A stretch of DNA of 64,000 bases from Candidatus Enterococcus wittei (GCF_002140175.1 NZ_NGMO01000001.1:523162-587161), one strand, 5' to 3'. Positions 33,743 to 44,200 are shown, numbered from the stretch's first letter. Made by a program: numbers and translations. Notes: a model not told the origin generated them from the letters alone.

Positions 33743-34428
33743 GTGCTTATTACTTGTTTATTTTCTTTGAATATATTTTTTACGGCAACTGAAAATGTTG
33801 GTTCAGCTGCAAATTCATCGTAATATTCTTCCAAAAAATCACGCGTAATCGTTTCTTGAGACGTATACGTAAAGTCTTTTATTTTATATGGAATTTTTTG
33901 TTTCATCAAATAAGATTCGAACTGTTCCATGGTGAGTGGCGAAGTATGGATGTTCATTGTTTCTAATCCAAGGGATACTTCAAGAGGGTCAAATACATCA
34001 TCAGAAGACTCGATGACTCTCATGACAAGACAAGCTTTTTTAGCTTTACTACGTAACCTCTCCAATTGTTCATTTTTAGTTAAAACTGGATTAGCTACCG
34101 ACAAAACAAGTGCGTATCGTTGATTACTCTCCAAAAAATCACTAAAGGTTTTTTTTAGAAAATGACAATCGCTTAAGTTCATTTCTTTTGCCTCTTGTTC
34201 AGCAAATGCTAACATTTCTCCAGAAAAATCAATGAGTTCATAATGCATTGTATCTTTCGCTAAAGTAAGATACCGACCAGCCCCACCAGCTACATCAACC
34301 AACTCTTTTGCTGGTAGTAGTTTCTGTTCTTTCAGATACCTTCTCAGATCCCTTGCAATGGGAAACTCTGATTCTTTTTGAACCATATAATATTCTTCAG
34401 CAAACTCATCCCATTCTTGTTCATTCAT
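33706..34428 (-). CDS. Class I SAM-dependent methyltransferase
   Basis: 240 aa. A Rossmann methyltransferase with motif I VDVAGGAGRYL, the acidic end of strand 2 in YELIDFSGEML, and a further strand RYALVLSVANPVL. The substrate cannot be inferred. ATG 34428 follows GAGGAGAACCATC, so the five residues before it are not used. The last dozen codons (KKLTYRLLVVF) are encoded by the 3' arm of the mvaS terminator, so the C-terminal tail may be a recent extension. Monocistronic. Confidence 0.82.
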   Translation of the reverse strand: MNEQEWDEFAEEYYMVQKESEFPIARDLRRYLKEQKLLPAKELVDVAGGAGRYLTLAKDTMHYELIDFSGEMLAFAEQEAKEMNLSDCHFLKKTFSDFLESNQRYALVLSVANPVLTKNEQLERLRSKAKKACLVMRVIESSDDVFDPLEVSLGLETMNIHTSPLTMEQFESYLMKQKIPYKIKDFTYTSQETITRDFLEEYYDEFAAEPTFSVAVKNIFKENKQVISTKKLTYRLLVVF

Positions 34429-34803
34429 GATGGTTCTCCTCATAGGTTATTTTGGGTATAGCTTTTCGGAATAAATATACCATAAAAAATAGATAGTCAA
34501 ACGAAAGGAAACTGGTTGAAATGAATTACCAGTTTTCTAAATCTCATCATCTTATTCGTGTGCGAGAAACAATCCGTCATTCATAATCAAAATAGACAGC
34601 AAATAGGACAAACTATTTTTTATTCCACCATACCAGATATTTTTTTAGACTTGTGATTCACACTATGATAAAACAACATTTTGATAAAAAAAGCCAGATT
34701 CATCTTGAAAATCTAAAAGCAATTTCCATGATGATCTGACCTATTTATCAAAGCTTAGTGACTTAGTACCGCTTCTATAATAGAAATTTTATAGTTTTCT
34801 TTC
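34429..34803. other. Intergenic, 375 bases
   Basis: Holds the terminator of the P2A ATPase (34684-34741) and the promoter region of the methyltransferase. No ORF is supported. Confidence 0.5.
34684..34741 (-). terminator. Terminator of the P2A ATPase gene
   Basis: The minus strand AGGTCAGATCATC pairs with GATGAATCTGGCT (one bulge), then seven T. It lies about 65 bases past the stop. Confidence 0.7.
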
Positions 34804-37470
34804 TTATTTATTACCTTGTACTCGAATCAAAATCAGTTTGGTGATTTCCATCAAGATGATCGTTACAAGAGCAATTCCCATAGATGTAAAGACTTCAGTC
34901 AACCCAAAAGCAGCAGGGATAGAGAACACTTCTTTCAATCCAGGGATCATCGTTAAGCAATAAAGGGCACTACATACCACGACCGCTAACAATACACTAC
35001 GATTTGAGAAGAAACCTGCTTGGATCGCTGTTTGTGTATTAGAACGCGCTGGGAATGTTTGCAATGTACGACACCAGATCAATGTTGAAAATGACATAGC
35101 CACTCCAAATTCTGGTGAATGTTGCATGCCTAACCATTGTGCGAAAATCACCGCAATCCCGATCAATACACCACGATACGTCACAGAGATCAATGTTTTA
35201 TCCGTAAAGATACCAGATTTAGGATCTCTCGGTGGACGGTTCATTGTTGCTGGTTCTGCTTTTTCAGTTCCTAAAGCAATCGCTGGTAAAGAGTCATTGA
35301 CTAAGTTGATAAACAATAGTTGTAATGCTGTAAATGGATTTGCCCAGTTAGCGATCAATGCGAAAATGATCGCAATGATGGCACCTAGATTTCCTGAGAA
35401 CAAGTAAGCAATCGCCTTTTTGATATTATCAAAGACATTTCGACCTACTTCTACGGCACTGACGATGGAAGCAAAATTATCATCAGTTAGGACCATAGCA
35501 GCAGCATCTTTAGCTACATCTGTTCCAGTTCCCATAGCAATCCCGATATCGGCTTGTTTCAAGGCTGGTGCATCATTGACCCCGTCTCCTGTCATTGCAG
35601 AGATATGGCCTTTGTTCTGCCAAGCACGGACAATCCGAATTTTATTTTCTGGTGAAACACGTGCATAAACTGTGACTTTTTCTAGAATTTCATTTAATTG
35701 ATCTTCTGTTAAATCATCTAATTCCGTACCAGTTAAGGCTTGATCTCCTTCAGTAAAAATACCGATTTCTTTGGCGATCGCTACTGCTGTCGTCTTATGA
35801 TCACCTGTGATCATTACTGTTTTGATCCCGGCACTTCTCGCTTCTTTCACCGCTTGTGTTGCTTCTTTTCTTGGCGGATCAATCATCGCCAACAAACCAA
35901 CAAGGATCAAGTCATCTTCATCTTCAAAAGAGAGGTCTAAATTATTGATTGGACGATAAGCAAAAGCTAATACACGCAATGCTCGATGAGAAAATGCTTC
36001 ATTTTGTTCTTGGAATTTTTTCATCAATTCATCCGTCATTGGTACAACTTCACCATTTACCAATGCTTTTTTACTTCTTCCAAAAACGATATCCGGACCA
36101 CCTTTAACAAATAAATAATGGTCATTGTCCATTTCGTGTGCGGTAGACATCAACTTTCTGTCAGAATCAAAAGGTAATTCTGCTTTTCTTGGATAAGACT
36201 GACGAAGATCACGATAAGGTTGATTTAATTTCTCACTAAAGTCAATAAACGCTACTTCTGTTGGATCTCCTAATTTAGAACCATCTTCACTGATTGAAGC
36301 ATCATTGGCCAGCACACTGATCTCGATCAAACGACGTTCATCTTCGGTCCATTTTTCGGGATCATTCGTGAAATCTCCTGTTGCACCATTTGCTAAATAA
36401 TAATCCACAACTGTCATCTTATTTTGCGTCAAAGTACCTGTTTTATCTGTACAAATGATACTTGTGGAGCCTAACGTTTCAACCGCAGGCAACTTACGAA
36501 TGATTGCATGGCGTTTCGCCATCTTATTTGTTCCAAGAGATAAAACAATCGTCACGATTGATTGCAATGCCTCAGGAATAGCAGCAACTGCTACTGCTAC
36601 AGCGAACATCACCGCACTAACGATGTCAGCAGTTAGATCACCAGTTCCATCTCCCATATAAATACGGAACAACTGGATCCCTAAAATGACAAGAGATAAT
36701 CCTAAAATGGCTAAACTTAATTTCTTACTGAATTTATCCAATCCTCGTTGTAATGGTGTGACTTGTTCAGTCGTTGATTCTAGTAATCCAGCGACTTCCC
36801 CGATTTCTGTATTATTTCCTGTGGCTGTTACTAAGAATTTCCCACGGCCATAAGTGATGATTGTGCCACTGAATACCATATTTGCTCGATCTCCGATAGG
36901 AACCGTTTGGGTAATCTCTACTACTTCTTTTTCTGATGCAGTCGATTCACCTGTCAACATTCCTTCATCCACCTGTAGTGAACCAGCTTCTAATAATCGT
37001 CCATCAGCAGGAACATAATCGCCAGCATCTAACAAAACAATATCTCCAGCTACTAATTCATTAGCAGGAATCGTTTTTTCTTTTCCATCACGGATTACTT
37101 TTGCATCAGGTGCAGAAAGATTTTTCAAGGCTTCTAAAGAACCTTCTGCTTTCTTAGTTTGGATAACACTGATCACCGAGTTCAACATCAACACCGCAAA
37201 AATAACGAAAAATTCAATGTAATCGCCCATCACCATCTGGATCAATGCAACAATCAGCAATACAATGACCATGGCATCTTTGAACGTTTCTAAAAACAAC
37301 TTCCAAGTTGGTTTCTTAGGTGCCTCCTTCAGCTGATTCAGACCATCTCTTTCTAGTTTTTCTTTTGCTTGTACGCTACTCAATCCATCTGTTGAGCTTT
37401 GTGTCTGCTGCATCAACGATTCGATTGATTCTTTATAAACCGTCGAATGCGCATGTTCCTTGTTTTCCAA
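34804..37470 (-). CDS. P2A-type cation ATPase (Ca2+/Mn2+ exporter, PacL/LMCA1-like)
   Basis: 888 aa with the SERCA-like layout: cation N-terminal domain to about residue 75, actuator MLTGESTAS, helix 4 AAIPEALQS (the ion-binding Glu is intact here), phosphorylation site CTDKTGTLTQNK, hinge MTGDGVNDAPALKQA and six C-terminal helices. Such pumps export Ca2+ or Mn2+ from the cell. The TTG at 37470 follows GGGGGATGAAAA and is the only well placed start. A yybP-ykoY (Mn2+) riboswitch lies immediately upstream, which points to Mn2+ or combined Mn2+/Ca2+ homeostasis. Confidence 0.92.
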   Translation of the reverse strand: MENKEHAHSTVYKESIESLMQQTQSSTDGLSSVQAKEKLERDGLNQLKEAPKKPTWKLFLETFKDAMVIVLLIVALIQMVMGDYIEFFVIFAVLMLNSVISVIQTKKAEGSLEALKNLSAPDAKVIRDGKEKTIPANELVAGDIVLLDAGDYVPADGRLLEAGSLQVDEGMLTGESTASEKEVVEITQTVPIGDRANMVFSGTIITYGRGKFLVTATGNNTEIGEVAGLLESTTEQVTPLQRGLDKFSKKLSLAILGLSLVILGIQLFRIYMGDGTGDLTADIVSAVMFAVAVAVAAIPEALQSIVTIVLSLGTNKMAKRHAIIRKLPAVETLGSTSIICTDKTGTLTQNKMTVVDYYLANGATGDFTNDPEKWTEDERRLIEISVLANDASISEDGSKLGDPTEVAFIDFSEKLNQPYRDLRQSYPRKAELPFDSDRKLMSTAHEMDNDHYLFVKGGPDIVFGRSKKALVNGEVVPMTDELMKKFQEQNEAFSHRALRVLAFAYRPINNLDLSFEDEDDLILVGLLAMIDPPRKEATQAVKEARSAGIKTVMITGDHKTTAVAIAKEIGIFTEGDQALTGTELDDLTEDQLNEILEKVTVYARVSPENKIRIVRAWQNKGHISAMTGDGVNDAPALKQADIGIAMGTGTDVAKDAAAMVLTDDNFASIVSAVEVGRNVFDNIKKAIAYLFSGNLGAIIAIIFALIANWANPFTALQLLFINLVNDSLPAIALGTEKAEPATMNRPPRDPKSGIFTDKTLISVTYRGVLIGIAVIFAQWLGMQHSPEFGVAMSFSTLIWCRTLQTFPARSNTQTAIQAGFFSNRSVLLAVVVCSALYCLTMIPGLKEVFSIPAAFGLTEVFTSMGIALVTIILMEITKLILIRVQGNK

Positions 37471-37512
37471 TTTTCATCCCCCATTTTGATTATTGGTTCT
37501 AAATATCGTCTG

Positions 37513-37655
37513 AAAAAAAAGAGACCTAAGACAAATGCAGATTTGTCTTAGGTCTCACCATTTCATACAATACCAGAAAACCATTTGGTTAACTTACTGT
37601 TGATATTATCACAACAAACGTTGTCGGTTACTCCCCTAAGGAGATATTCAACTGT
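37513..37655 (-). promoter_or_regulatory. yybP-ykoY (Mn2+) riboswitch with terminator
   Basis: Minus-strand RNA shows CUUAGGGGAGUAACC, an internal helix region, GGUUUUCUGGUAUUGU and AUGGUGAGACCUAAG, the conserved blocks of the class. A perfect 16-bp hairpin (37521-37536 with 37541-37556) plus eight T is the terminator. The CCUAAG that closes aptamer helix P1 with CUUAGG is also the 5' arm of the terminator, so the two are mutually exclusive. Mn2+ binding should therefore turn the ATPase gene on, as established for this class. Confidence 0.92.
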
Positions 37656-37661
37656 ACTTTT

Positions 37662-37690
37662 ATCCTACCTGATTCGCTTTTAAAATGCAA
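37662..37690 (-). promoter_or_regulatory. Promoter of the riboswitch / P2A ATPase transcript
   Basis: -35 TTGCAT (37690-37685), 17-base spacer, -10 TAGGAT (37667-37662), placed just before the aptamer. Confidence 0.6.
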
Positions 37691-37771
37691 CTACTTTTGT
37701 TTAACTACATTGGTATTTTCAAAAAATTTCCAACAATATTTTCCTTGTTTATAGGCTTCCTAGACATCTCA

Positions 37772-37780
37772 TGCTATACT
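37772..37780 (+). promoter_or_regulatory. Extended -10 box of cls
   Basis: TGCTATACT is an extended -10 motif 32 bases before the GTG start. No clear -35 box, as is usual for extended -10 promoters. Confidence 0.5.
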
Positions 37781-37811
37781 GTTGCTATCATAACTTAAGG
37801 AGGATTTACTC

Positions 37812-39263
37812 GTGGTTACTAGTATTATTTACTTTCTTTATTTAATCAACGCTATTATTGCTTTAATCACTATTTTAATCAAACCCCGCGATGTTGCCGC
37901 AATCTGGGCATGGTTACTTGTCCTATTTGCCTTACCAGGATTTGGCTTTATTCTCTATCTGTTTTTTGGACGTGGACTCACGGACAAAAAGATGTTTTAT
38001 CTTCGTCAAAGTGACTTGAAAGAACTTGAGAATTTCCAAGACTTTAAAGGTGAGACGACTGAGCATTACGACCCAATTATCGATAATGAAGAACATCAAC
38101 GTTTCGTTGACTTTTTTTCTTCACTCAATCAAATGCCGTTAACACGTAAAAATGAAGTCACCCTTTTCACAGACGGGCAAGACAAGTTAACCTCTCTTTT
38201 AAAAGACATCGAAGCAGCCACTCATTCGATCCACCTCGAGTATTATGCTTTTGTCACTGATAATATTGGAGAGCAAATTTTGAAGCTACTAGAAAAAAAA
38301 GCCGCAGAAGGCGTAGAAGTCCGGTTACTCTATGATGCATTCGGTTCTCATGGAACCAAGGCAAAAGACTTCAATCGATTGATCAAAAACGGAGGTCATG
38401 TCCATACCTTTATTACTTCCCAAAGAGCCTTGCTTCGTTTTCGCTTAAACTACCATGACCATCGGAAAATTGTCGTGATCGATGGCAAAATCGGTTATAC
38501 CGGTGGTTTTAACATCGCCAATCAGTATGTTAATCCTACGAAAAAATTTGGGTATTGGCGTGACACACATATACGGATACAAGGTGCAGCCGCTTCCTTG
38601 CTCCAACTTCGTTTTTTGATGGACTGGAATGTTTCTGTTCCTGCTCAGAAAAAGGTTGGCTATCATTTAGATTACTTCTTCAAAGCTTCACCAGAAGATC
38701 AAGATCAATTGTTCCAAACAGCTATCCAACTTGTCTCAAGTGGCCCCAATAATGAACGTGAACAGATCAAGCTTTCTTTTATCAAGCTGATCAGTTCTGC
38801 AAAAAAAAGAGTATGGATCCAAACACCTTATTTAGTTCCCGATGAAAGCGTCGTTGCTGCGTTAAAGATTGCTGCAGCTTCAGGTGTGGAAGTTAAAATC
38901 ATGATCCCAAATAAACCTGACCATCCTTTCATTTATCGTGCAACTCAATATTATGCACGACAACTGATTAAAGAAAATGTTCAGATCCTTGTTTATGAAA
39001 ATGGTTTTTTACATGCAAAAACTTTGATTATGGATGATGAGATCTGTATGGTCGGCTCTGCGAACCAAGACATTCGTAGCTACCGTTTAAATTTCGAAAG
39101 CAGTGCGATCATTTACGATGCAGCCTTTATCCAACAACTATCTGATCAGTTTTTGATCGATGAACAAGTTTGCACCCCAATGACTACAGAAACTATCAAA
39201 GAAATGTCTAGCTGGTTATTATTCAAGCAACAAATATCAAGACTATTTTCACCTATATTATAA
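37812..39263 (+). CDS. cls: Cardiolipin synthase
   Basis: 483 aa, usual length. Two N-terminal transmembrane helices (about 1-60) with the PLDc_N pattern WAWLLVLFALPGFGFILYLFFGR, then two phospholipase D domains with HKD motifs HRKIVVID and HAKTLIMDD followed by GSANQDIRS. It joins two phosphatidylglycerols into cardiolipin at the membrane. Together with mprF this makes two membrane-lipid enzymes tied to cationic peptide response in one window. TAAGGAGGATTTACTC precedes the GTG start. A strong terminator follows. Confidence 0.95.
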   Translation: MVTSIIYFLYLINAIIALITILIKPRDVAAIWAWLLVLFALPGFGFILYLFFGRGLTDKKMFYLRQSDLKELENFQDFKGETTEHYDPIIDNEEHQRFVDFFSSLNQMPLTRKNEVTLFTDGQDKLTSLLKDIEAATHSIHLEYYAFVTDNIGEQILKLLEKKAAEGVEVRLLYDAFGSHGTKAKDFNRLIKNGGHVHTFITSQRALLRFRLNYHDHRKIVVIDGKIGYTGGFNIANQYVNPTKKFGYWRDTHIRIQGAAASLLQLRFLMDWNVSVPAQKKVGYHLDYFFKASPEDQDQLFQTAIQLVSSGPNNEREQIKLSFIKLISSAKKRVWIQTPYLVPDESVVAALKIAAASGVEVKIMIPNKPDHPFIYRATQYYARQLIKENVQILVYENGFLHAKTLIMDDEICMVGSANQDIRSYRLNFESSAIIYDAAFIQQLSDQFLIDEQVCTPMTTETIKEMSSWLLFKQQISRLFSPIL

Positions 39264-39270
39264 AGTTATT

Positions 39271-39316
39271 CAAAAGGCAATTTCCTTGTTTCTATTAGTA
39301 GGGGAATTGCCTTTTG
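39271..39316 (+). terminator. Terminator of cls
   Basis: CAAAAGGCAATT(T)CC pairs with GGGGAATTGCCTTTTG, followed by AT-rich sequence. Confidence 0.8.
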
Positions 39317-39368
39317 AATATCAAGAATCAGGTTTATAGAAAGCAATCTTATAATTTATAAAAATTAT

Positions 39369-39414
39369 GGGAATAGGAGAAAAAATGGTTTTTTTCATTT
39401 TTTCTCCTATTCCC
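39369..39414. other. Perfect 19-bp hairpin
   Basis: GGGAATAGGAGAAAAAATG (39369-39387) pairs exactly with CATTTTTTCTCCTATTCCC (39396-39414). It is not followed by a proper T-run on either strand and it is a second hairpin after the cls terminator. It could be a backup terminator for the opposing Mga-like gene. Confidence 0.6.
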
Positions 39415-39416
39415 TT

Positions 39417-39494
39417 CCCTAAATGTTGCTTCTAGGCTGTCTCTTATACACATCTAGATGTGTATAAGAGACAGCCCTAAATGTTGCTTCTAGG
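39417..39494. other. Nextera mate-pair junction adapter (sequencing artefact) with 20-bp flanking duplication
   Basis: 39437-39455 is CTGTCTCTTATACACATCT and 39456-39474 is its exact reverse complement, the two hyperactive-Tn5 mosaic ends joined head to head. This 38-base string is the junction adapter of Nextera mate-pair libraries. The mosaic end is an engineered sequence, not a natural IS50 end. CCCTAAATGTTGCTTCTAGG occurs directly on both sides (39417-39436 and 39475-39494). The adapter was not trimmed before assembly. Confidence 0.97.
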
Positions 39495-39707
39495 TGTCCA
39501 TGCATTATCTTTCACAGTAGATTCCAATTTATCTTCAAAAATCACTTTCCTTATTCATAAGAAAAAGAAGGAATCTAGCGAAAAAAAAATAATTAGGCAA
39601 TTTTTACTAAACATCAACAAAAGTATTCTAAAGAAAAAAACATGCAGAAGCTTTTTTAGAAATTTTTTAAAGCTGAACAACTTATATGAATGGCCTCGCT
39701 CTTCTAA

Positions 39708-41153
39708 CTATGTACGTAGTAATTGTTGATGAAAATGAATAAGATTATGTATTTCTCTTGTATTCGGAAAAATCGAAATACCAAAGATTGGCACGCTAAA
39801 ACGTGGATTAAGTGTAAGATTGGAGATGATACAATCGATATTTTCTCTCTGAATAAGATGTTGTGACAATGGTCCCGTCCGTTTGATAATAAACTCATAG
39901 CGATTTCCCAATTGATGCTCTAATTTTTTAATTAAATAACTATTATATTTGCTAGGAGAATTGGTGACAACAAGTGCACGTACTTGTTTATTCTTTTCTA
40001 TTTCCCTCAATAACTCCGGCCAATACAAAAGAATATCCTCAACAATATTTTTCGTAAAATGATCAATAAATTGTTTTTTTATCAACTGCGCACGTTTATT
40101 CTTATTTATCCTATATTTTAGTTTCAAACGAAGTTTTTCGATTTCTGGTTGGATATTTTTAAAGATTGATTGGTTTTTTTCATATAGAATCGTAAATGGT
40201 AGAATCCGTTGTTGTATCGTCATGTTGATTTTCCGTAATATTCTTTTCTTTTCCTCACAAACCATCTGATATTCATTTTCTAACTCATCAATAAATTCCG
40301 CTACTGATTGGATAGTCAAATCTTTTTTCTTCAATGATGCTGATTCCAATTCAAATAGCCAAATTAAAAAAGGTTGTTCAAATATATTTTTCAGCATTTT
40401 TTCTGTCAGAATTTTATTTGAAATAGGCAAAGTAGCTCCAATTTCTACAACCTTTTTAAAAGTTAAAGAGTAATCCTTATTAATTTCTCGATTCCATTCG
40501 ATCCCATTTTCAATTTGTACGATCTTGCTAGCAACCATAAAAAACAAGGTTTGTTCTTCTTTTGGATCTAAATCTGCTGCCCTTTCTTCTAAGTTATTTT
40601 CAAAAATAAATGTTTGTATCAAATAGTATGTAAGCTGACAAACGCTGGGTGAAAAAGCATTTTCAAAATGTTGATATTTTTCCATTAAAAATTGTACGGT
40701 TAATGCAGTAATTGTTTGATCATCACCCGTCATTTTTACCAACCGTTGGATCTCTAAACCATATTTTTGGATAGCCCCATTGATTTTTTCTGCCATCCGT
40801 CGCAGAGTGCTTTCTGAGACGAATAAATAATCTGCTAATTCTAAATAATCACTATAATTATTCAGTAAAATCACTTCTAAATAACGGTATTCGATTGATT
40901 CATTCATGATGATCTGATAGATATAGTCTTCTGTTACGTGAGGCAAAATAGTGACAGAAATCCCGTCTTTTCGATCCATCTTGACATTTATGCCATTCGC
41001 ATAGGATTGGATGTCCAACAAGTCATTTTTTATTGTTTTGGAAGAACAATTGAGTATTTTTTCTAAATCAGCAAAACGATAACTTCCTCCCTCAAATAAT
41101 CGTTCAAGTAATTTCAATTGTCTTTTTAGCTTTTTCGATAACATATTCAACAT
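39708..41153 (-). CDS. Mga-family transcriptional regulator
   Basis: 481 aa. N-terminal helix-turn-helix domains (KLKRQLKLLERLF...FADLEKILNCSSKTIKNDLLDI and a second ELADYLFVSESTLRRMAEKI), a long helical PRD-like middle and a C-terminal EIIB-like domain beginning VRALVVTNSPSKYNSYLIKKL. Mga-type regulators control surface-protein genes and may sense PTS phosphorylation. It lies directly downstream of, and on the same strand as, the large surface protein gene but after a terminator, and it is its likely regulator (inference). AGGTGAGAAAA precedes the ATG. Confidence 0.85.
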   Translation of the reverse strand: MLNMLSKKLKRQLKLLERLFEGGSYRFADLEKILNCSSKTIKNDLLDIQSYANGINVKMDRKDGISVTILPHVTEDYIYQIIMNESIEYRYLEVILLNNYSDYLELADYLFVSESTLRRMAEKINGAIQKYGLEIQRLVKMTGDDQTITALTVQFLMEKYQHFENAFSPSVCQLTYYLIQTFIFENNLEERAADLDPKEEQTLFFMVASKIVQIENGIEWNREINKDYSLTFKKVVEIGATLPISNKILTEKMLKNIFEQPFLIWLFELESASLKKKDLTIQSVAEFIDELENEYQMVCEEKKRILRKINMTIQQRILPFTILYEKNQSIFKNIQPEIEKLRLKLKYRINKNKRAQLIKKQFIDHFTKNIVEDILLYWPELLREIEKNKQVRALVVTNSPSKYNSYLIKKLEHQLGNRYEFIIKRTGPLSQHLIQRENIDCIISNLTLNPRFSVPIFGISIFPNTREIHNLIHFHQQLLRT

Positions 41154-41182
41154 TTTTTCTCACCTAATTTCTATGTTTAAGA

Positions 41183-41224
41183 TAAAAAAACACTCAACTT
41201 TGGGCATCCCAACAGTTGAGTGTT
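41183..41224 (-). terminator. Terminator of the surface protein gene
   Basis: AACACTCAACT pairs with AGTTGAGTGTT, and on the minus strand it is followed by seven T. It separates the surface protein from the regulator. Confidence 0.85.
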
Positions 41225-41296
41225 CCCTTATTCTATTTTAGTTGCCATTTTTGCGATAGTTGAACTTTTTTTTCTCCAACGAATAAAAATGTACTA

Positions 41297-44200
41297 CTAA
41301 TCGTCTGATTTATCTTTACCTCTTCTCTTTTTCCAGAAAAACAGACTTCCGATTCCTCCAACAAGAACTGCACCGATGGCTGACATTGCAGCATTCTTCA
41401 CGCTATTCGTTTGTGGTAGCTTACTTGCAATATTTGTGACATTTTCAAGACCATTCGAACTATCACCTGTCCCATTCCCCGTCGTATTATTCGCATCACT
41501 TCCACCATCATTTGACTCATTGCCCGCATTTTCTGGCCCTTGAGCGCCTTCCGTTCCTTCTTCCACCACTTCATAGGTCGTTTGAGTCTGAGTAGTAAAC
41601 CCTCCAAAGGTTGGATCTACAGTCACATCGATTGGAATACTATTTTCTCCTAATTTGCTCGTATCGATTTCTTCGACTTCTTCCGACAAAGTAACGTTAT
41701 AAAAATTGCTTGGCACATTTTTACCGTTGACTTTGACTTCTTTCACTAGTGATTTTAAGTCGACTTTTTTTGCACCTTGCACGATTTTTACTGTATGAGG
41801 CGTAACTGTCAGCTCTCCAGAAGGTTCAAATCCATATTCCGTCACTTTATAGATCGCGTATTTCCCACCATAAGTAAAGTTTCGTTCTCTTTCCTCCGAC
41901 ATCAATAGGTTATTATTGGAATCACTATGGAAGACTCGGATCACATCGCCTTCGTTAACAATCAATCCTTTGCCACTGTTGAATCTTGAAATGGCTTGTT
42001 CGATCGTCTGTGTCCCTCTGACCTCATATTTATACTTGCTGACATTCGCACTCGTTAACACTTCGATCCCATAGTAAACGTTCATATCATCTAATTCTGT
42101 CACACGATTTTTCAGAACAGTCTGATCCGAACCTTGCATCGATTGGATCTCGATTTGTTTTTGTTTCTCATTTTTTAATAGACCAAAAGAACCAACGGTT
42201 TCGCCTTTGCGATTTTTCAAGTGGATCGTACTGCCCCACTTCACTTCATAAGGAACTTCGATATCGGTCGAAGATACTCCATCCGCCGTGGTCACTTTCA
42301 AATTAACCGTTTTCTGACCAGTGGTATGTGTATCGAACGCTTCAGTCTGTTCCACTTTATAAAGAGTGTTGGCTAATTTTTGACCATTGAAGGAGACGTT
42401 TTCCAAGAGAGTGGCAGCATCCAACTTCGAAGCATCTTCTCCTAGTATCAATTCTTGGCTACTTACTTCTGCTTCTAGCATCGTGATTGGTTCAAACTCA
42501 TCATTTTTCACTTGATAATAGGCATAATTCAAGCCAGCGGTGTAATCTTTGACTAGGTCATCTCGCATCAATAAGTTTCGATTTTCAGTTTCTGCATGAT
42601 AGATTTTGAAGATATCCCCTTCTTCTACAACCAAAGGTTGCCCGTTATTGAATCCTTGAATCGCTTGTCGAACCGTCCGATTCCCCGCAACTTCATAACT
42701 ATATTTGATATTATCTGGGAAGAGTTGTTTCTTTTTCGGATCAGCTGAAACTTCGATCTTATAATATGTATCGCGGCCAAAAGTGTAATTGACTGGGGCA
42801 TCCATATCCGTTGTAGTTTCCCCTTTTGAGGCATAGATTGCTAACGTCTCATTTTGTTTCAAGATACTAAACGCACCTACAGTGGCTTCTTCTAAACCTT
42901 TCAGCACAAAGGTGCTGCCCCATTTGACTTCATAGGGAATCTCTGTTTCCACCACAGAAAGGCCATCATTCATCCGCACTTTCATTTTGACTGTTTTCTT
43001 CCCAATAGTGGTAGTATCTAAAGCCGATAAACGCTCAATGGTATAGGCATCTTCCGGCACTGTTTCCCCATTGATAGTGACTTTTTCTAATAACTGACTG
43101 TCTTCGATCTGACTGATGTCTTCTCCTAACACGAACACTTGATTGGCGGTATGCGCCTCCATCACTGACATCGGTTCAAAGCCATAAGCTGTCACTTGAT
43201 AGTAAGCATAAGGCGAACCATAGGTAAAGTCTTCTTCTTTTTCATCTACCATCAAGACTGAACTACCTTCTGAATTCTGAGGATGATACACCTTGACCAC
43301 ATCACCTAACTGGATGGAAACGACCTGATCCGTTCCAAAAGCCGTCATGATCTGTTGCAATGTCGCATGCCCTGGCATATCTTGGGCATAGACCTCACGA
43401 TCGTCTCTTAATACAGTCAACGAGTAATAAAGTCCTGGGGCTTGCCCCAGTTTCTCGTCTAAAGGAGAGTCAAACCCTTGATGGATCTTCAGTCTTCTAG
43501 AGGTATTGCTCGATCCTGGTTGTAATGAATAGACTCCTGCTGAGCCACCTGTGCTTGATTTCATTACGATCGAATTCCCCCATTTGACTTCATAAGGGAC
43601 ACCAATTTCTTTTGAAATATTCCCATCTTTAGTTTCGATCTGGATCCGCAACTCTTTATCCCCGACTGTTTGCGTATCAAAATCAGCCAATTGTTTGACG
43701 GTATAAAGATTGGCTGGGACTTCTGTTCCATTGATCGTCAAATGATTGATCAACTGTGTTCCGTCCACTTTACTTGTATCTTCGCCTAATTGGAATTCTT
43801 GCGGTTTCGTATCTGTATCTATGGCAAGAATCGGTTCTAAGCCATGATCCGTCACTTCATAGTAAGCATAATCAGAGCCAATGGTAAAATCTTTCACTAA
43901 CTCATCGACCATTAGTAGATTCTTTCCAGAGGATTCCGCATGATACACTTTGATGACATTGCCTTTTTCCACGTTTAATGGTTGTCCATTATTAAAGCCC
44001 TCGATCGCCTCTTTGATCGAGATATTGCCTGGTACCTCGTATTGGTGTTTCGTTGTGACATTCTCGATCACTTCAATCCCATAATACGTGTTTCGTCCAA
44101 AGTAATTATTCACCGGCTTGCTTAGATCAGCGTCACTGATTCCTGGGCTGGCATGTAAGGCCCATTGATTATTTTCTTTTAATAGACTAAAAGCACCGAC

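Larger units (their letters stand above)
37471..37811. other. Divergent regulatory region between the P2A ATPase and cls
   Basis: 341 bases filled by the yybP-ykoY leader and its promoter (37513-37690) and by the cls promoter and ribosome site. Confidence 0.6.
39264..39707. other. Intergenic region between cls and the Mga-like gene
   Basis: 444 bases with the cls terminator, a 19-bp perfect hairpin, the foreign adapter sequence with its flanking duplication, and AT-rich sequence with a weak hairpin near 39650-39675. No gene is supported. Because of the adapter, the true sequence here is probably 58 bases shorter. Confidence 0.6.

Noticed and set aside
39437..39474. Inverted repeat as a natural transposon end (Tn5/IS50)
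   Set aside because: The 19-base unit is the engineered mosaic end, exact in both halves and joined without any transposon body.
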